Position numbers and translations under genes: made by a program | Notes under the pieces: model-generated | The model's database searches: none | Told to the model about the DNA's origin: nothing | What the model saw: the letters and a program-made list of their open reading frames with translations, nothing else | In this document: one piece after another, positions 33,432 through 45,708 of the stretch | Layout of the letters: the number at the start of each line of letters is the position of its first letter | How positions within the stretch are numbered: the first letter of the stretch is position 1 | Assembly (NCBI GenBank): GCA_030762895.1 | Contig: CM061062.1 | Location: forward strand, 291,568,985-291,632,984 | Source of the DNA: Sophora flavescens | Lineage: Eukaryota; Streptophyta; Magnoliopsida; Fabales; Fabaceae | DNA length: 64,000 bases | Direction of reading: 5' to 3'

Positions 33432-33736
33432 CAAAATGAGACACCCCATTGTATTATTAGATTAAAACCTTATTAATTATTTACTTAATCGCGTACTTAA
33501 CGTTAGAATACATAAAAATTAAAACTTAACTTATAAAACATACAACGTTGGACAGTTTAAAGCATCACACTATTATATAACACATACATACACACCATTT
33601 ATTTATGCATGAGAGTATTTAAACACTGTCTAGGGTATCCTCTCAGTAGGATCCCTCACAAGTACTTATTTACACAAACTACTTATAATCAGCGGAAAAA
33701 TAAAATGTTTTATATGACTCACCGGCCCTAACTTTA

Positions 33737-33865
33737 CTAAATTATATTATTAGGATCTGTAACTTGTTCTCCTGTGACAGCTTCATACGGAGTTTCATCC
33801 AACTCCTCAGGAACCTCCATCTCGTACATGGTTCCATCCATCTCCTCCGCAACATATTCCTCCAT
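33737..33865 (-). CDS. Short acidic ORF in the Tek-3 LTR
   Basis: This is MEEYVAEEMDGTMYEMEVPEE and onward, 42 codons to a stop at 33737-33739; the frame is open upstream to 33922. About one residue in three is Asp or Glu. It ends 300 bp before the LTR end, the same relative position as the acidic end of the Tek-2 LTR ORF. TTTATTACGTTAG upstream could be a splice acceptor. The sequence is not clearly homologous to the Tek-2 ORF; similarity is in composition and place. The function is unknown. Confidence 0.35.
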   Translation of the reverse strand: MEEYVAEEMDGTMYEMEVPEELDETPYEAVTGEQVTDPNNII

Positions 33866-34155
33866 CGGGTCTTCTAACGTAATAAAGTATACATACACAA
33901 AAATACAGAAATAGGGAGACAAGAAACAGTTCTATCATCATAAGCGGAAAAGATTCATAGCATATAATACAATAATAGTCACAAAAACGCATCACTCACA
34001 ATCTACAATCATCCTTACTTTACGATATCATCCTCTACCCTCCAACTCATGCAACTAAACCATTATGCTGACGTGGCCACCACTAATCCTGTCACACATC
34101 CCTCATTAGGAATGTCAGTCAGTCGTCCAAGAGTCGCGTTCCCAATGCCGGTGCA

Positions 34156-35566
34156 TGACACGATTTCGGCAAGTATACCCAGTCGCAAGCAAGTAATACG
34201 GTGGTAAGACCGGTTATCGTCCTCAGGGATCGTGGACAAGTACCACTTCGCAAATTGAACTACTATCTAGGCGATCAAGTTTGGAATGAAGGTAGCTCTA
34301 ACATCTAACAAAACAAACAAGAATAAAATGTTTTTGTTCTTTTAGGTATTTTATCAAGAACTTAACAGGCAAACAGAAATGTGAACAACAAATGGATAGA
34401 ATTGTTAGGGTTAGACTAAGCTAATCCTCCCTTGATTGCTATAAAATGATAAATAACACAATTCCTAATTCAATTATGACAATCAAATCTTCTCAAATAC
34501 TCAAACCCTAATGTCTGAGGTGGAATGAGCCTAAAATCCCAAATTAAACCCTAATGTCTTAGGTGGATTAACATGAGAAATTGCATTAAGAGTCAAGATT
34601 CATAAGATTGCAAGCACTCCAAGACCTATGTCTAGGTTCATGAACTACTTGGCATTTGATTCATGAGCATGCCTTAACATCAACCTTTCAATTGTCTATT
34701 AAAGCAACAAATCATTCCTAGGATGATCAAACCTAGGAAAGCATTAAGCTTGGAATCAAATACTCATAAAGAAAAAGGAAATTGCATTGCATTCAAGTCA
34801 TGTTACAATCAAGTTCAGAGAAGCCATCATCTAACCCCAACAAATGGGGGATTTAGCTACACATAATCAAAGAGAAAATCAAAAGAAAAGATACAAAGAT
34901 GTAAGGAGGAAGGGACTCCATGAAAGGTTGCTCAGCAGCCACAACAACAGAGAGTATTTTTTTTAGGTTTTCTGAATGCTCTTCTGTTCTACCCAGAGGT
35001 TCTTTTATAACTCGTGGCCCGTCACGGCCGTGACAGCCATCACGGCCAGGCCATGATGGGCTCTGCCCTGAGCGCCTCTTCACTTTTTGATTCATCACGG
35101 TCGTGATCCTCATCACGGCTAGGACGTGATAGATTCTATCTGGTCCAACTAGTAGGTCACGGCCGTGATAGCCATCACGGCTAGGCCGTGACCAGTTCTG
35201 ACTTTAGGGTTTGGCACAGCTGACAGGTCACGGCCGTGATAGCCATCACGGCTAGGCCGTGACAGCTTCTGACTTTTGGCCTCTTTCTCTTCAGTTATTG
35301 CTCCATCACGTCCGTGAGGGTCATCATGGCTAGGCCATGACAGACTCTGCTTGGCTCATTTTCTTCTCTTTTCAGGCTCTAAATCATCCAAGCTTCATCA
35401 TGGTTAATTCTTGGGCATTTAATCATGAATTCCTGCAAAACAACACACAAAACCGCCTCATATGTTCCAAGATAAAAACTAACTAATAACCAAATGAAAT
35501 ATGCCTAAACTATATGAAAATGCATGCAAAATGTACATGAATTATGAGGTGAAATCACACTCATCA
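34156..35566 (-). mobile_element. Sol-G: solo LTR related to Grp-1
   Basis: It is flanked by GTGCA at 34151-34155 and 35567-35571; the partner LTR has an unbroken GGTGCACATTC at this place. It is 1411 bp with no internal region. The minus strand starts TGATGAGTGTGATTTCACC and soon reads GCATGCATTTTCATATAGTTTAGGCAT, as in the Grp-1 LTR. TATAAAAG lies on the minus strand at 35002-35009, next to the dyad array. Confidence 0.9.
35022..35341. repeat. Palindrome array in Sol-G
   Basis: Repeated pairs of TCACGGCCGTGA and TCACGGCTAGGCCGTGA sites, same design as Grp-1 but in the opposite orientation with the element. Several copies have C-to-T or G-to-A changes at CG positions (for example GGCCATGATGG), consistent with methylation-driven decay. 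Confidence 0.8.
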
Positions 35567-38155
35567 GTGCACATTCTCATCCATGGTGAGAATGCTCATG
35601 CAAAGCAATGACATTATAGCTGCACAGTACCGTCGGTGCACACCCTAGTTCTCTCTCATCTCTATCAAGGGTGCTCATGCATAGCAATGACACTATAGTA
35701 GCACAGCTTAAATTCTAATTTTTAACGGACCACGAGAACTTTGGACCTCGTGTATCTCAAATACACGGTTATGAACAATAATGCAACATATGATTCTCAC
35801 TGACTTGTATCAATAGCAACCTAGTGCCTCAAACTTACATCATAACCTCCACTTACATTCTATATCACACCAATTCTATAACATAATAGCTAGGCACCTC
35901 TAATTTATGTTCGAGCTCTCACCCCAACCAAATTACCTCCGAACAATATATATATTTTCTTAAAATCAACTAAGCAATTTATCAAACCAGGCAGATCATG
36001 CATAACAGAATAATCAAAAAAAATATTCAAACACCAAAATAAATGTCACATGCAGTATAATACCTCAACCAGTGTATCACAAACAGTCAAAAATAAATAA
36101 TTCAGACATCCTCAAATCTTAAAAAATTAACCTATGGTGATAAACCTACAATTCCCAAATCGTCATTGGTATTACGAAAATTTTCCAATACGATTTTGGT
36201 ATTGTCGATTACTCGACCACTAGTAGGGTTTAGGTCACCCTACACCATTATTATAAATTATATACTACTTATCAGTTCCGACGATGGAATGGTTCTTTCC
36301 CCCACCTAAGTTACCACCGGAAACACGAAATCGACGATCCTCGATATCCCGCCACGAGTTACCAAAACCACCTTTAACCAAATCAACAAAAGAATTAATT
36401 AATCAAACAAAAACCATCCTTACCCATAAAAGGCTAGGTTCGGTCGTGACAACCAAAACAAAGGCTAAGGCTATTTTCTCAATTACATATTTTGGATTCT
36501 AGTTACTAAGACCTTAACTAGCATAGATTAATTGTTATAAGACAAAAGTTTGAAACAAAATCATCTAACCTCTAGGGTTAGGGTTTCGGTCAAGTATATG
36601 AAAAATAGGCTAGAAATTGTTTTTGATTTCAAGCTCTTGGATCTATAACCTAGAGACCTTAGCTAGCTTAGACAAGTCATTATTCAAGTAAAAATTGAAC
36701 AAAAACTCATTTACTCATACATTTAGGGTTTCGGTTATATGAGTAGAAACTAGCTAGAACTTTCTTTTGATTTTAAACTCTTGGATAATCAATCTAAAGA
36801 TCTCAAATAGTTTATAAAATGCATCATCCTAGTTAACAATTGAAGAAAAAAACTCGTCTAACCTACATAGACATAGATTCAACCCACATAGGAAATTAGA
36901 GCTAGGAATTTATTTTGATCCCAAGCTTTTTGATCTAGTATCTAGATGCCTTAGAGAGTTCATAGAAATTGATCTCACATCAAATTGAATTTTCTATGAT
37001 TTTTGGTGAATTTTTGAAAAACTAGATCTAGAAATGGAAATTTAAGTAAACTTGATGAAAATGGAGATTTAGATATCATTAATGAAGCTAATAGGATAAG
37101 GAATTTGATCCTTACTATGAAATGAAGATCTTTGATGAAGAACTTGAAGCTAAATAATCAAAGATGCAAAAATTGTCAAGGATTGAAACTTTGAGTTTTT
37201 GGAGAGAACATGACATGAACATGTAGGAAAATGGTGGAAATGAAGAAGTGAAGTGTCTATCTCTGCAGTTTTGTTGCTGATTCCGTCAGTTTCCCGATTA
37301 GGGTTTTACGCCCGAATAAAAGCGTAATATTTCGTTTTCGACTGAAAATTTTCAAACTAACCAGAGTCATTGGAAATATGATTTATTAATAACCCATTTC
37401 GTTCACGAGTCAAAATTAGGTTTTCTGATCATTAAAATCTTACTGTCTGTGAAAATACCGACTGTTTCCGTTCGAACATTCACCAAAATTCGTCTGAATA
37501 AAGATAATATTTATTGCTGATCAGAAATTTGGAAAGTAGAAATCCTCACGGACAAAACATAAAAAAATCTACCAATTTCAGTTTCGGGTCAAATTAGTGT
37601 TTTCTGCTGGTATAAAATTATACTGTCAGTAAAAAAACGCAGACCGGTTTCCGTTTGAGTTTTAAACCCAAACTTTCATCGTAATCTTATACCATAAGAT
37701 ATAAGAGGAATATGATTTTGTTTTATCAAAAATCATTTCCTAGGTTGCGGATAAAAATATAAATAAATATATTTTTACCGTTAATACAGCGTAATTAAAA
37801 ACGGACTGTTACACTGAGGGCCATGTTTTGTTATATGGTCATAGACGATTCGCTACGTGTCTGTTATATTTTTATTTTTTTACTCAGTTATGTTGAGAAT
37901 GGCCTGTACTGATAAAGGCCCTGTATAGTTATATAGTTTGTACAAAACTGCTGATGCATATGATGAAATATACCTATATGTTATGTTTAATTATGTTGTT
38001 GTACATTAAGTTAAAAAGAAAAAAAAATTATCACCATTTTTGGTTTTAATAAAAGTGTTATAAAATATTATTTTTCGAAAGTAACCAGCATAATTAACGT
38101 TTGTTTTTCCGCAACTGTTTCTATGTGATGACCCAAGAAGGGGTGTCACATTTGT

Positions 38156-38175
38156 GGCATCAGAGCTGGTCGAGT
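38156..38175 (+). other. Tek-2 unit b primer-binding site (tRNA-Met)
   Basis: TGGCATCAGAGCTGGTCGAG, one mismatch in the tRNA-Met complement (T to C at the fourth base). It lies four bases after the middle LTR and shows that this LTR also acts as a 5' LTR. Confidence 0.85.
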
Positions 38176-38334
38176 CTTTCGGGAATGTTTGGGGAATAGG
38201 TCTATTGTGTTGATGTTATGTGTTCTCTGATTAAGATTTGTTTGAAATTACTTCTTAGAAGTAATGTGTTAATAAGTAAGTAAGCGTTTCATTTTCTGGT
38301 TGTGGTCTAACTGATGTGGTCTTGTAGGTCAGTT

Positions 38335-39795
38335 ATGGAACTGGAACCAGAAGGTGGACGTGGACGCGGTAATGGAAGGGGTCGTAGAGGTGGTCCCTTG
38401 GGTGGCCGTGGCAATGAGGACTATGATGCTGGAGTAGATTATTTTGTTCAAGCAATGGATAACATTGCGGCTGCTATTGCTATCCAGACAGCTGCTATGG
38501 CTGCTCAGACTCAGCAAGCGGCGGAAGGTAGAGGTCTGACTACATTCCGACGTCAGAATCCTTCACAGTTTCACGGGGATGCTAAACCAGGGAAAGCGGA
38601 CTTATGGATCCAAGAGTTAAAAAAGATCTCTGAACTCATTCTCACCCCAGAAGGAGTCAAGGTTTCTTATGCAATGTTTTTACTGGTGGGAGAGGCGGAG
38701 TACTGGTGGAGAGGTGCTTGACAACTGCTGGAAGCTGATCATCAGGAAATTACTTGGGATCTGTTCAAAAATGAAATTCTGGATAAGTTTTTTTCGGAGA
38801 GTGTTCAGATTGAGAAAGAACAAGAATTTCTGCGATTATACCAGTGAGATTTGACTGTGTGGGAGTATGCGACGAAGTTTGAATCTCTCTCCAAATAATT
38901 TCGTTTCTTTCAAGAACAACCAAATGAAAGTTGGAAATGTGAAAGGTTTGAAGCAGGTCTGAGGTTCGCGATTAAAGAATATGTGCTACCACTGCAACTC
39001 AGGAATTTTCAAGCTCTTGTCGAGATGAGCAGGAAGATAGAGTAGAAGAGGAAGGGAAGAGACAATAGAGGGAATGTTGGAGGACCTTATCGATCCAAGA
39101 ACCAGTATCCAAATCAAAACCAGAATCAGAAGGGGAAACAAGATCAGAGGAAGCCTTATTTCCGACCACCAGGAAATAACCAGAACCAGAATCAGCAACA
39201 ATATCGTTTGAATGTTGCTGCAACCGGAAGTGGAGGCCAAGTGAGGAAATGTTTTAAGTGTGGGAACCCAAATCATATGGTGGATAAGTGTCCGGTCAGT
39301 GGAGTCAAATGTTTCAACTGCAATCGTTGGGGACATTTCGCTAGGGATTGCACTGCACCAAAATGGGGATCTGCTGTCAACAACACCAGAACCAATAAAC
39401 CGACAGCGAAGGGGAGAGTTTACACTATGAGTGGCGCTGAAGCTTCAAACTCCGATGATCTCGTACAGGGTGATTGCAACATTGACGGTAATCTCTTAAC
39501 TGCACTTTACGATTCGGGTGCGACGCATTCATTTATTTCGATGGATTGTGTGAAATTGTTGAAATTGCCTATTTCTTCATTACCATATGATCTGATTGTT
39601 TCAACTCCAACTGCTAGGCCAGTTACTGTCAATTCTATATGCTTGAACTGTCCTATTATTATTCAGGATAGACATTTTCTTGTTGATCTGATCTACTTGC
39701 CTTTAATACAGTTAGATGTAGTTTTAGGCATGGATTGGTTATCTTCTAACCATATTCTTATAGACTGTTCCCACAAAACCTTAAATTTTTCCTAA
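38335..39795 (+). pseudogene. Tek-2 unit b Gag and protease, one frame with stops
   Basis: The start is ATG at 38335 (MELEPEGGRGRGNGRGRRGG). Gag core: FRRQNPSQFHGDAKPGKADLW, LLVGEAEYWWRGA, then TGA at 38719-38721 replacing Arg. More stops near 38846, 38896 and 39044. Two CCHC knuckles, CFKCGNPNHMVDKC and CFNCNRWGHFARDC, lie at about 39247-39350. The protease follows with intact LYDSGATHSFIS and ends at TAA 39793-39795. Gag and protease share one frame, so an ancestral Gag-PR polyprotein is likely. Confidence 0.88.
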
Positions 39796-41148
39796 GGATT
39801 AGATTTCTGGATTTTTGTCTGCTAATCAAGTAAAAGCTTCTTTGAAAGAGGGAGCTCAAGGATACATGTTACTGTTTTCCTTAGACGTTAAGAATGAGTT
39901 AGACTTACAGTCCATACCTGTCGTCAATGAATTTCTTAAAGTTTTTCCTGAAGATGTACCTGACTACCGCCTGTTCGGGACATAGTGTTCGCGATTGATC
40001 TGGTACCAGGCACTGGACCGATATCCATGGCACCATATCGTATGTCGCCATCAGAGCTAGAGGACTTGAAAGAAAAATTGATGGAACTTATGAAGCAAGC
40101 ATTTATTAGACCAGTGTGTCACCGTGGGGAGCTCCAGTTTTACTTGTACGGAAGAAAGACGGGACTTCTTGTTTATGTGTAGATTTCCGTCAACTGAACA
40201 AAGTGATGATCAAGAACAAGTATCAGCTTTCGAGGATAGACGACTTGATGGATCAATTACATGGAACGACGGTTTTCTCAAAGATAGGCTTACGATCAGG
40301 CTATCATCAAATTCATGTGAAGGAAGAGAATATCCCGAAAACAGCATTTCGTACACGCTATGGGCATTATGAGTATCTTGTGATGTTGTTCGGAGTGACG
40401 AATGCTCCTTCTATATTCATGGATTACATGAATAGGATTTACCCTGCTCATGACTTGGAATTATGCTTCAAGGCAATTGAAGATTCGTGAGAGGAATTAC
40501 CCTTCTCATGACTTGGAATTAGCAGCGGTGGTTTTTTCTTTAAAAATATGGAGACATTATTTGTATGGAGTGGCGTTTAACGTTTTCAGTGATCATAAAA
40601 GTTTGAAAAACCTTTTTGATCAAAAAGAGCTCAACATGCGGCAGAGATGCTGGTTGGAATTTTTGAAGCATTATGATTTTCAACTGCAGTATCATCCAGG
40701 AAAAGAAAATGCATTAGCGGATGCCTTGAGTAGAAAATCTATGCATGCATCTACAATGATGGTTAAGGAACACAAATTGTTAGAACAATTTTGAGATATA
40801 CGATTAACAGTTGATATGCTGCCAGGAAAGCTTTGTTTAGGTATGATTATTGTTTCCAACAACTTGGTGGATCAAATACGAGAGAAATAAGAAAGTGATC
40901 AATACCTATAAAGAGAAAGGGAATTAGTGCGAAAAGGAGCGGTATCAGAATTCAAAGAAGGAACAAAAGGAATTTTAAGGTTCGGTGAGAGGATTTGTGT
41001 ACCTAATGATGCTGAACTTAGAAAATCAATTTTGGAGGAAGCTCACAAGAGTAAATTGAGTTTACATCCGAGAGCCACCAAGATGTATCAAGATCTCAAG
41101 CAGTTATATTGGTGGTACGGGATGAAGAGAGACGTAATGGAATATTGA
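39796..41148 (+). pseudogene. Tek-2 unit b RT with a rearranged centre, RNase H end and H2C2 domain
   Basis: RT starts normally (IDLVPGTGPISMAPYRMSPS, VDFRQLNKVMIKNKYQ, FGVTNAPSIFMDYMNRI). At about 40440 it jumps to RNase H text. About 500 bp is lost, including the VVFIDDIL active site and the RNase H CDAS motif. A 25-bp piece (TTACCC.GCTCATGACTTGGAATTA) occurs twice around the junction. RNase H resumes at 40450-40794 (SHDLELAAVVFSLKIW, DALSRKSMHAS). The H2C2 domain (HKSKLSLHPRATKMYQDL) runs to a TGA at 41146-41148. Confidence 0.85.
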
Positions 41149-42191
41149 GCTTCTTGTTTAGTCTGTCAAAAGGATAAAATTGAACATCAAAGGCCAGCAG
41201 GAATGCTACAATCTTTGGACATTCCAGAATGGAAATGGGATGGAATTGCAATGGATTTTGTAACAAGGTTGCCAAGGACTCAAAAGTGGCATGATGCCAT
41301 ATCGGTAATAATTGATCGACTGACCAAGTTGGCTCACTTTTTTCCCATCAACATAAAATATTCAATGGAGAGATTAACTAAGTTATACATAGGTGAAATT
41401 GTCAGATTACATGGTGTACCCTGGAGTATTATTTCGAATCGTGATCTAAGATTTACGTCAAGGTTTTGGCAAAGTTTACAAGAGTCATTGGGAACAAAAC
41501 TTAGATTGAGTTCGACTTATCATCCACAAACGGATGGACAATCAGAGAAGACAATCCAGTCACTGGAAGACTTGTTGAGAGCGTGTGTGTTGGAACATAC
41601 TAGGAGTTGGGATGAATTTCTACCATTGATAAAATTCACTTGGTCGACGGTGCTGAACACCTCCATGTTGGTATCAAGACGGTGAAAGTCAATTGTTAGG
41701 ACCAGATATCGTGCAGCAGACAACAGAAAATTTATGCAGACAAAAGGCGACGACCTCTTGAGTTTGAGGAAGGCAATCATGTGTTTTTGAGAGTCACGCC
41801 TACGACTGGGGTTGGCAGGGTAATTAAATCCAGAAAACTCACACCTTAATTCATTGGACCTTAACAAATTCTTCGTCGTTTGGGTCCAGTAGCCTATAAA
41901 ATTTCTCTGCCACCATTTCTTTACAATCTTCATGATGTTTTCCATGTTTCACAACTGAGGAAATATATTCCCGATCCATCTCACGTAATCAAACCCGATG
42001 CCGTACAATTAAAAGAGAACTTATCTTATGAGACTACACATGTACAAATTGCGAACAAGACGATTAAGCAACTCAAGGGTAAACAAATTTCCTTAGTCAA
42101 GGTTATTTGGGATAATACAACTGGAGAAGCAACGTGGGAAGTTGAGGACAAAATGAGATTACAATATCCTGATCTTTTTACAGGTGCATAA
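41149..42191 (+). pseudogene. Tek-2 unit b integrase and chromodomain-like tail
   Basis: The core from 41203: AMDFVTRLP, VIIDRLTKLAHFF, then SNRDLRFTSRFW where unit a has SDRDPRF, so the second catalytic Asp is Asn. The Glu motif is GQSEKTIQSLEDLL. About 50 bp missing near 41640 and a further gap near 41728 disrupt the C-terminus. The tail from 41880 reads YIPDPSHVIKPDAVQL, TIKQLKGKQISLVKV and DNTTGEATWEVE, ending at TAA 42189-42191. Confidence 0.85.
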
Positions 42192-42638
42192 TTTCGAGGA
42201 CGAATTTTTTTTAGTAGGGTAGTATTGTAACATCCGGTTTTTTCACTATTTACTGTTTTATATCAATAAAATAGACAAAAATGTTTAATTTTTTATTTTA
42301 AAATGTATAAAATGATTTTTGATAAACCAAGATCATATCCATACTCTACTTTACCGTAGAGAGTTACGATTAAATTTTGGGTCGAAAATTCAGACGAAAC
42401 CCGGTCTGCGATTTAATCACTAAAAGAATTTTACTGTTCGAATGACCTAATTTTAACTCGTGAAATAAATACATAGGGTTTTTATGAAGTTTACAATGAC
42501 TTTGGCCATTTTAAAATTTTTCACTTAAAAAGTTAAATAATATATATTATGCGGGCGTTATACGAAATCGGGCGAACGACGGAGTTGAATACAAGATTTA
42601 CGGGAACCGCTAAGGGATAAATGGCTAGTCATTCAAGA

Positions 42639-42852
42639 TGACTCACAAGGGGTGAGTCATGTAGATGACTCACATTTGTAATGATGGTTTTTGGAGGAAT
42701 TTACTATTATGTCCTTAAGGTTGGTTTTTATCACAAAATTACCATTGTATAAGATTACAACTTTGTCCTTAAAAAATTATGCCTTGGACCCTTTTCTCCC
42801 TAGTTTCCCACTGCCCAACCCTCCTTCTTGAGCCCATTTAATTGCTATATAA
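42639..42852 (+). promoter_or_regulatory. TGAGTCA cluster and TATA box of the third Tek-2 LTR
   Basis: Heptamers at 42639-42645, 42653-42659 and 42666-42672, with TATATAA at 42846-42852. The same layout as the middle LTR. Confidence 0.55.
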
Positions 42853-45156
42853 TACATAGGTCATCTTCTTCGTGAAGCTTTGTTCATTTTCTCTCAAAAT
42901 ACTTAAGTTTCCATAGCTAATTTTGTGAAGCAACCAAGTGATTCCTAGATCATTTTCTATTTTCAAGAGGTATACCATACTATTCTCACTTAATTATCAT
43001 CATGTTATTCATTTATTTTTGTGATTTTAAGCCTTGATCATCAGGTGTCATCTTAGGGTTTCCAACTTCAAAAATCCATAGAAATTCATAGAAAAATCCA
43101 ATGAGCATGAAACCAATTTCTATGGTCTTAATATAATCTCTATATTTAAGATCCAAGAGTATGCATAAAACAAAATTTCTTGCCTATTGAACCTAACAAG
43201 GCCAAACCCTAGTTTGTTGTGGGGGAGGAACTTTGTCCATTTTTTAAACTAGTCTTGCTTGATTCAATCCTTTTAGCTCATGTATGTATTGAATCCATGA
43301 TGATTAGATAAAATTAAAATCTCTAAGCCATTATTTTACTCATGGCCGAATTTGGTTTGTTAAAGGATTGGAGTATTTTATTTCAATCCTTGTATCTTAA
43401 GTATTGATTTAGGGTTTTAAGTGATTGAGAATCACTAATCCAAATGCTTAGGAATTTTAGAAGTTTTTAGCTATTTTAAAACCCCAAGGCCGAAACCAAC
43501 ATGTAGGAAAATAGGTGTTTTTAAGTTGTTTGATTGTTGATTGATTGTTGTGATTGTTGAAGGATAAGCATTATATCGGGTACGTGTGATACCGACGCTT
43601 GAATTTATGGCAAATCTTTTATTGGAGGAAAAATCTTCTTGAGGTAAGGGGATTCCCTGAGGGGTTTTTACGATAGCTGCATGTAATATGTTTGTGGTCT
43701 GTATTATTTATTGGGTGTATTTATTATTTTACGTAGTTAGTATTATTTGCTTTTAAATTACCTGCTCTTAATGATTTATTTATCCGCATTTAATTTTTAT
43801 TATATCTTGTTTTATGTAATTAATTACTATTTTCTATATTATTGGCATGAAATTGTTAATGATGTTGATTGTGGATTGTAAAGCCTGACAGTAGTCAGTG
43901 CTCATTTTATTATGAGGTTAAACGCATTAAAAAGATTCTTAAGAAATAATGAGTTTTTAATTGATGGAAAATAGTAATTTAGTATTACTTAATTATTTGA
44001 TTGTTAAAAATGGATAATTGTGAAAAATGTGATTATTTTAATGATTTAACGGTGTAAGAGTGTTTTATGAGTCACAGTGAGGACGTAACTGAGAAAATAT
44101 TTTTTTACTGCTAATATTAAAACGGTAATATTAATTAAAACAGAGAATTTGTCTCAAAGCAATATTTTCAGGTTCAAAATATTGAGTTTTGAAAGAAAAT
44201 GAATTTTAAGTGATTTTGAGGATTTTTATAAAACAAATTTCCAACATAAATGGATTTTCTGTAAAGTATTTTTATACAACGGTGTTATTTCCAACAACTT
44301 GGATAAGTTGAAGAACTTTTGTTTTCTTTTGTGTTTCACGGAACAAAATTGATTTTAAAGATTAAAAATGCACCTAGAGGACGAGACGTCGGGGTCTAGT
44401 GTTAAACGATGTGTACGGTGTGTCCCAACAGTGAAGTTATGGTTTATGTGTCCAATAAAATGTTGTATTTATTTGGTGCGCTACAATCTACGTATCTATG
44501 ACTGGTGCATCGGTCTAGATTTCGTGATTTACACATTTTGACTTGGAGTCTGTTCTATTGGAATGATGGATTAAACTTAAATGATTAAACGTTGGATTGG
44601 TCGTAAGTCTTCAAGCTCCCGACAAGGAAAGAATGAACACAAAGAAAATGGCGTGAACAAAACGTTTTACATGCATTTTTAGGGGCAGACGTGCCTACGC
44701 ATTAGACTTGAATTCTTGATGGCAAGGATTCATGACGTTGCATCAGTGTTCCTTGATGGACAATGAAACCATATACTATGAATTGTGTCAAACGTGCCTC
44801 GTTTTGGACAGTGCTGTGGTTAATTTAAAACCTGCCTTATATGGCAACAATTAAAACCTGCCTTATTTGGCAACGAGAGATTGATCAACTCATTTATTTG
44901 GTGGTTGAAGATCCGGAGATTAGGTACCAAAGTTAGATAATGAATATTGAATTGTCATTGTTTTTAAAAATGACTATGACTGTGGAGTATGAAACCTTTT
45001 GATAAATAAATTGGTTATCTTTGACTATACATGTTAAATGATGTTTGAGTGTCGTGCATATGGTTATCGTTTTAAAATCCATATATTGGTTCTCACCATT
45101 GCACGTTTTATTGTTGGTCTCGTGTCTGTATGGCGTATATTTCTATCTGAGTATAG

Positions 45157-45609
45157 ATGGATCCGACAATGCCGTTGGCACACACAGGGGTTCGTTCCCT
45201 CCGTTTTGAGGACGCGGAGAACATAGGCGTGTGGGTTATTAACCCTGGATCCCACAGTGCGACATATATCGGGGGTATACATATTGTAGAGGGCACCATA
45301 GCGACTGGTCCACAACATCAGTATTGTACTATAGAGACCATAGAGGTATCCCTACCTCCGATTATGTTCCTACTGCAGCACCTGGTTGACCAGGGGAGCT
45401 TGAGGCACAACCGTTAGCTGAGGCAACACTGGCATCGCCTCCAGAGGAGATGGTTATAGATCCGGAGGAGTTCGTGGAGGATGTGCCCGAGTACATTTCT
45501 CTTGATGCTGACAATGATTCACCAGATGAGGGTGCAGTCGTGTCTTCATCCGATACTTTTACGAGGTGTGGGATTGATCACCATGACCGTCCCAATGGGC
45601 ATCATTAGA
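45157..45609 (+). pseudogene. LTR-internal acidic ORF, copy 3, frameshifted
   Basis: The frame MDPTMPLAHTGVRSLRFEDA is open to 45417, where a lost G after VDQG shifts it. In the shifted frame similarity goes on (PPEEMVIDPEEFVEDVPEY, then SPDEGAVVSSSD) to a TAG at 45607-45609. Otherwise it matches copy 2 at most positions. See 23222-23674. Confidence 0.5.
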
Positions 45610-45708
45610 TAAGACCAGCTGTAGGTAGATTCCATTTTTGGGGTAGTGATTCCATCAGTCTATCTCTGGCTACTGAGAGCCATGTTTTGTTATATGGTCA
45701 TAGACCTA

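Larger units (their letters stand above)
23744..37813 (-). mobile_element. Tek-3: Tekay-type chromovirus inserted in the Tek-2 LTR
   Basis: The element runs on the minus strand. It is bounded by TGAGACACCCC at 23744 and ...CTGTTACA at 37813 with flanks CTGAT (23739-23743) and CTGAG (37814-37818), a duplication with one change. The LTRs are 23744-27115 and 33437-37813. The internal part has gag, CCHC, protease, RT, RNase H, integrase and chromodomain-like tail, all decayed. It contains two solo LTRs (Sol-F, Sol-G). Confidence 0.9.
33437..37813 (-). repeat. Tek-3 5' LTR, interrupted by Sol-G and internally deleted
   Basis: Without Sol-G this LTR is about 2.96 kb, about 410 bp shorter than its partner. 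The missing part corresponds to about 26160-26565 of the other LTR and includes the TGAGTCA pair; the junction is near 37255. The two LTRs are otherwise clearly alignable. It contains the short acidic frame 33737-33865. No other gene is seen. Confidence 0.88.
20206..38151 (+). repeat. Tek-2 middle LTR, interrupted by Tek-3
   Basis: It starts TGTAACACCC at 20206 and ends GGGGTGTCACA at 38151, with Tek-3 inserted between 23743 and 37814. Without it the LTR is about 3.87 kb. It serves as 3' LTR of unit a and 5' LTR of unit b. It holds a TGAGTCA cluster, a TATA box and an intact copy of the acidic ORF. I see no other gene in 20206-23220 or 37819-38151. Confidence 0.9.
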
